Source: Clostridium sp. CAG:448 (GTDB taxonomy: Bacteria; Bacillota; Clostridia; Oscillospirales; CAG-272). From it: a DNA stretch of 7,418 nt. Below the pieces are notes generated by a model. That model ran no database searches and had not been told where the DNA came from. It saw only the letters and a program-made list of their open reading frames with translations. Below, piece after piece: positions 5,163-7,418 of the stretch. The translations under genes and the position numbers were made by a program. Location: contig FR890466.1 in NCBI GenBank assembly GCA_000433415.1, positions 1 to 7,418 of the forward strand, in the 5' to 3' direction. Positions within the stretch are counted from its first letter, which is position 1. Each line of letters opens with the position of its first letter.

Positions 5163-6127
5163 CAGACCTCCTCCGGATTCCGGAACGCCAGTGCGCACCA
5201 GTCGTTCTCTTCCCGCTGCTCAATCAGTTCCAGACCCTTTGCCGTCAGTGCGTCGATCACGTCCGCCGCGCGCGACTCAATGATACCGGAACACAGAATC
5301 ACCGCGCCCGCCTTCATGTACCGCCGGATGTCCGGCGCCATGCGGATGATAATATCCGCAACGATGTTCGCACAGACCAAATCAAACTTTCCCTCACTCA
5401 GATCCACATCGCGCAAAAGATCGGATTGGTCGCAGGTCACGTTGGTAATGCCGTCCGCCGCAATGTTTTCCCGCGCGACACGGACTGCCACCGGGTCGAT
5501 ATCGTAAGCACGGCAGCGCGCCGCGCCCAGTTTGGAAGCGCAGATGGCAAGAATGCCGCTTCCCGTTCCCACGTCCAGCATATAGTCGCCGGGGTGCGTG
5601 TAATCCTCTAAGAGCCCGATCACCAACCGTGTGGTTTCATGCGTACCGGTTCCGAACGCCATACCCGGATCCATGCGCACCGTAATCTCCCCTGCGGCAG
5701 GGGTATAGCTCTCCCATGCAGGGACGATGACCAGCTTCTGCCCGATATGAATGGGCTTATAATACTGCTTCCAGTTGTTCGCCCAGTCCTCTTCATTGAC
5801 GCCCTGCAGCGTCACCTTGCCGTCGATGCCGTCCGCCTCCATGCGTTCGCGCAGGAAAGCCAGTGCATCCGAAATACCGACATCCGCCGGCAAAAAGACC
5901 GAAACCGCCGCCACGGTCTTGTCGGCATTCAGAATGGATTCGTCAATCAGATCGCCGTAGCAGGTTTTCAGATCAATGTCGCTGTAATCCTCAATCATCA
6001 GATTCTCATTGATCATGCTCATGACACTGCTCAGCACCTCCAGTTGGGCAAGCGGCGCACTCACGCGCACCTGCACCCAGTCCTTCTGATCGCCGTAATC
6101 CTCACATACATAGTCCTTGTCTGTCAC
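5162..6127 (-). CDS. prmA: ribosomal protein L11 methyltransferase
   Basis: PrmA methylates lysines and the N-terminus of ribosomal protein L11 using S-adenosylmethionine. The 321-residue protein has an N-terminal substrate-recognition domain (about 17-110), a linker with EDWANNWKQYYKP (113-125), and a class I methyltransferase domain. Key motifs are MDPGMAFGTGTHETT (152-166), the SAM-binding LDVGTGSGILA (184-194), an acidic Asp at 209 (YDIDP), and CANIVADII (252-260) in the position of the catalytic NI(V/L) loop. The start taken is GTG at 6127, with a weak AGGATAGG upstream. Most homologues begin near DWVQVRV (17), so a later GTG start is possible. It follows dnaJ by 52 nt; dnaJ-prmA is a common Firmicutes order. 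rsmE often follows prmA, but here a GyrI-like gene does. Confidence 0.95.
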   Translation of the reverse strand: MTDKDYVCEDYGDQKDWVQVRVSAPLAQLEVLSSVMSMINENLMIEDYSDIDLKTCYGDLIDESILNADKTVAAVSVFLPADVGISDALAFLRERMEADGIDGKVTLQGVNEEDWANNWKQYYKPIHIGQKLVIVPAWESYTPAAGEITVRMDPGMAFGTGTHETTRLVIGLLEDYTHPGDYMLDVGTGSGILAICASKLGAARCRAYDIDPVAVRVARENIAADGITNVTCDQSDLLRDVDLSEGKFDLVCANIVADIIIRMAPDIRRYMKAGAVILCSGIIESRAADVIDALTAKGLELIEQREENDWCALAFRNPEEV

Positions 6128-6179
6128 GCCCGTTACCTATCCTTTTCTGTTTCTGCCGTGTTCTTTTCCGCGCTCCGGC

Positions 6180-7316
6180 TTACTTTTTCCAGAAGCGCTT
6201 TTTACGCGGGCTTTCCTGACCGCACGCCTCGGCAAAGGCGCGCATTGCCGCCTTCTGCTTTTCGTTCAGATTCTTCGGCACCAACACCCGGATGGTCAGC
6301 ACCAGATTGCCGCGTCTGCCGCGGGCATTGATATCCGGAATACCGCGCTGGCGCAGGGTGATCACCGCACCGGGCTGTGTCCCCTCCGGAATGGTATATT
6401 TTTCGGTTCCCTCCAGCGTGGGGATTTCAATCTCCGCACCCAGGGTAGCCTCGGAAACCGTTACGGGCACGTCGCAGTAGACGTCGCTGCCCTCGCGTTG
6501 GAACACCTCGCTGGGACGCACGCTGACCTCCATAAACAGATTGCCCGCAGGACCGCCGTTTCTGCCGTCGTTTCCTTTTCCGACCAAACGGACACTCTGC
6601 CCGTTGTCAATACCGGCAGGAATATCCACGCTCAGGCTGCAGGTCTCCCGCTCCAATCCGCTACCGCGGCAGTTCTGGCACGGGGTACGCACGATTTTGC
6701 CCGTACCGTTACAGCGGGTACAGGTGGTCACGCGCTGTACACTGCCGAATAAGGACTGCTGGTTGACCACCCGCTGTCCCCGTCCCTTACAGTCCGGACA
6801 GGTCTCCGGCTTGGAGCCGGGTGCCGCGCCGGTGCCGCCGCATACGGTGCACTTCTTCATCCGGTTGTAAGTAATATCCTTCTTCACGCCGAACACCGCT
6901 TCCTCAAAGGAAAGCGTAATCCGCGTGTAAATGTCCTCTCCCTGTTCGGGTGCATTGGGATCACGGCGCCGCTGACCGCCGCCGAATCCGCCCCCGAAAA
7001 TGCCGCTGAAGATGTCGCCCAGGTCCTCAAAGCCGCCAAAGCCCTCAAAGCCCGCGCCACCGCCTGCTCCTCCGCCGCCCTGCGCCGGATCGAAAGCGGC
7101 ATGACCGTACCGATCGTACTTGGCACGTTTGTCCGGATCGGACAGCACCTCAAACGCCTCGTTGATCTCCTTGAGTTTTTCCTCCGCCGTTTTGTCGCCG
7201 GGGTTCAGATCGGGGTGATATTTTTTTGCAAGCGAACGGTACGCCCGCTTGATCTCCGCGTCATCGGCATCCTTGGAAATGCCGAGTACCTCGTAATAGT
7301 CTCGCTTCTGTGCCAT
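6180..7316 (-). CDS. dnaJ: chaperone protein DnaJ
   Basis: DnaJ delivers unfolded clients to DnaK and stimulates its ATPase. The 378-residue length and full domain order fit a type I DnaJ. The J domain (1-70) has the HPD motif at 34-36 and YDRYGHAAF at 67-75. A Gly/Phe-rich region (about 80-114) includes GFGGFEDLGDIFSGIFGGGF. The zinc region has four CxxCxGxG repeats: CTVCGGTG (156), CPDCKGRG (173), CTRCNGTG (199) and CQNCRGSG (213). The C-terminal client-binding domains (about 225-350) include DIPAGIDNGQSVRL and RQRGIPD. All zinc ligands are present, so the protein looks intact. ATG at 7316 has an in-frame TGA 15 nt upstream, fixing the start region. Its ribosome binding site is weak (GAGAGAG). 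dnaK would be expected upstream, outside the window. Confidence 0.97.
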   Translation of the reverse strand: MAQKRDYYEVLGISKDADDAEIKRAYRSLAKKYHPDLNPGDKTAEEKLKEINEAFEVLSDPDKRAKYDRYGHAAFDPAQGGGGAGGGAGFEGFGGFEDLGDIFSGIFGGGFGGGQRRRDPNAPEQGEDIYTRITLSFEEAVFGVKKDITYNRMKKCTVCGGTGAAPGSKPETCPDCKGRGQRVVNQQSLFGSVQRVTTCTRCNGTGKIVRTPCQNCRGSGLERETCSLSVDIPAGIDNGQSVRLVGKGNDGRNGGPAGNLFMEVSVRPSEVFQREGSDVYCDVPVTVSEATLGAEIEIPTLEGTEKYTIPEGTQPGAVITLRQRGIPDINARGRRGNLVLTIRVLVPKNLNEKQKAAMRAFAEACGQESPRKKRFWKK

Positions 7317-7337
7317 ATGGTTTCTCTCTCACATTCC

Positions 7338-7418
7338 CGGCAAAGTACAGACAGAACTCCTCCTTGCCGATTCATCAATAATACCGCTTTGCGGGAAAGA
7401 GCGAAAATCGCCCTTTCC
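7338..7418. repeat. cluster of inverted repeats upstream of dnaJ
   Basis: Three stem-loops fill the window edge. ggaaagagcga/tcgccctttcc (7394-7418) makes 11 pairs (one G-U when read on the minus strand) around a 3-nt loop. ccgc-ttt-gcgg (7384-7394) is short and shares the base at 7394. cggcaa/ttgccg (7338-7369) encloses a strong AAGGAGGAG on the minus strand at 7365-7357. That site lies about 40 nt from the dnaJ ATG, with no start codon at normal spacing. The long stem may be the end signal of the upstream gene, but it lacks a T run. The window ends inside this region. Confidence 0.5.

Noticed and set aside
4846..5223. 125-codon minus-strand frame overlapping prmA and the GyrI-like gene
   Set aside because: It is an arginine-rich alternative frame of two well-supported genes.
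6950..7080. Repetitive GC-rich stretch resembling a tandem repeat
   Set aside because: It is the normal Gly/Phe-rich region of DnaJ.

Overview
The window looks like a chromosomal segment of a high-GC member of the Clostridia, plausibly the Oscillospirales/Ruminococcaceae. That placement is an inference from gene order (dnaJ-prmA and infC-rpmI-rplT-trmH-like-dprA), strong AGGAGG-type ribosome binding sites, consensus SigA promoters, and GC-rich codon use. Every supported gene lies on the minus strand, so transcription runs from high to low coordinates. No phage, CRISPR or defence system is visible.

Region 1 (7418 to 3946) is a chaperone and stress group: dnaJ, prmA (methylates ribosomal protein L11), a GyrI-like ligand-binding protein whose start overlaps the prmA stop, and a small (p)ppGpp synthetase. 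The window edge upstream of dnaJ holds only small inverted repeats. Region 2 (3945 to 3453) has a tRNA-Leu(UAG) with its own promoter, whose -35 box contains the synthetase stop codon. It is followed by a 148-bp element with 15-bp terminal inverted repeats and 7-bp flanking direct repeats abutting the tRNA 3' end. Next come an A/T-rich stretch, a perfect-consensus extended -10 promoter and a 140-nt leader with a possible attenuator hairpin. Region 3 (3452 to 2201) is the infC-rpmI-rplT translation operon, closed by a rho-independent terminator. infC appears to start at an AUC codon, and three hairpins lie in tandem between infC and rpmI. Region 4 (2112 to 1) has a SpoU/TrmH-family RNA 2'-O-methyltransferase and the 5' part of dprA, which runs off the window through a lysine-rich linker.

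The genes are mostly housekeeping: protein folding, ribosome maturation, translation initiation and the stringent response. The most unusual content is non-coding: the palindromic element fused to the tRNA-Leu 3' end, and the start codon and RNA structures of the infC operon. I found no convincing new protein system.
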